Shown here piece after piece: positions 63,805 through 64,000 of a stretch of 64,000 bases of DNA (within the stretch, counting starts at the first letter, position 1; each line of letters opens with the position of its first letter). The notes beneath the pieces are model-generated. The model worked only from the letters and a program-made list of their open reading frames with translations. It had not been told where the DNA came from and searched no databases. Position numbers and translations under genes: made by a program. The DNA comes from Haloechinothrix aidingensis (lineage in GTDB: Bacteria > Actinomycetota > Actinomycetes > Mycobacteriales > Pseudonocardiaceae): assembly GCF_013450155.1 (NCBI RefSeq), contig NZ_JACCKD010000005.1:1-64000 (forward strand). The letters are read 5' to 3'.

Positions 63805-64000
63805 GTGCTCATCCAAGCAGGCTTAGCCCGAAGCTCCGTTCACGTTTGGGCACGGTATATTGCCAAAAAATCGACGCCGCATTCACGGCCTCGAGTTGGC
63901 GGTATAAACAACGTCAGTGCGGGTTCGCGCACAGCAACGCTACCCGGCATCCTTCCGTAGTTACGCAATGTAGTCGCAGCGGCACCCAGGGCGACCCTAC

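Overview
The window is high-GC actinobacterial DNA. The mce locus with yrbE genes, the F420-dependent dehydrogenase remnant, the KorAB-type 2-oxoacid:ferredoxin oxidoreductase, the conjugative-element TraB/FtsK protein and the many P450s together suggest a Pseudonocardiales-like or related mycolata genome. That placement is an inference from gene content. Roughly the first 47 kb is a worn accessory region: at least ten insertion-sequence copies or remnants and about ten broken genes surround short intact catabolic operons. The last 16 kb is one orderly, intact operon region.

Layout. 1-4.5 kb: tail of an integrative conjugative element (TraB/FtsK translocase running in from the left edge, an 8-bp repeat cluster that may be its transfer locus, a four-gene minus-strand operon of small proteins, a helix-turn-helix regulator). 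4.9-6 kb: broken geranylgeranyl-reductase-like flavoprotein. 6.1-11 kb: 3Fe-4S ferredoxin, collapsed P450, rifampin-phosphotransferase-like dikinase, TetR regulator. 11.1-16.1 kb: IS3, IS256 and ISL3 debris around an intact STAND/LuxR regulator and an intact IS256 element. 16.2-21.1 kb: GMC oxidoreductase and P450 (minus strand) divergent from an aldehyde dehydrogenase. 21.2-22.6 kb: decayed IS3 element. 22.6-27.8 kb: CBS protein, frameshifted molybdopterin oxidoreductase, 7-8Fe ferredoxin, FprA-type reductase. 28.4-30.6 kb: nested insertion sequences with a readable 8-bp target duplication. 30.7-32.5 kb: oxidase subunit III and IV plus a six-helix membrane protein. 33-34.6 kb: GMC pseudogene and IS debris. 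34.8-39.2 kb: alpha/beta hydrolase, then korA, a small Cys/His protein and korB. 40.4-44 kb: P450, SDR and SRPBCC operon with a readable promoter, convergent with a TetR gene. 44-47.4 kb: IS3, integrase and IS110 remnants and a head-to-head pair of truncated genes (fgd and deoR). 47.6-48.9 kb: Cys-motif membrane protein and ECF sigma factor. 49-62.9 kb: an 11-gene mce operon. 62.9-64 kb: leader with a distant promoter.

How the genes could work together: the P450s, GMC enzyme, SDR, aldehyde dehydrogenase, ferredoxins and ferredoxin reductases fit stepwise oxidation of a hydrophobic substrate (hydroxylation, alcohol to aldehyde, aldehyde to acid). The mce operon (two YrbE permeases, MceG ATPase, six MlaD-domain proteins, an MMPL/RND protein and a SurA-like foldase) fits import or envelope transport of lipids or sterols. 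The substrate cannot be read from the sequence. No rRNA, tRNA or CRISPR array was recognised.
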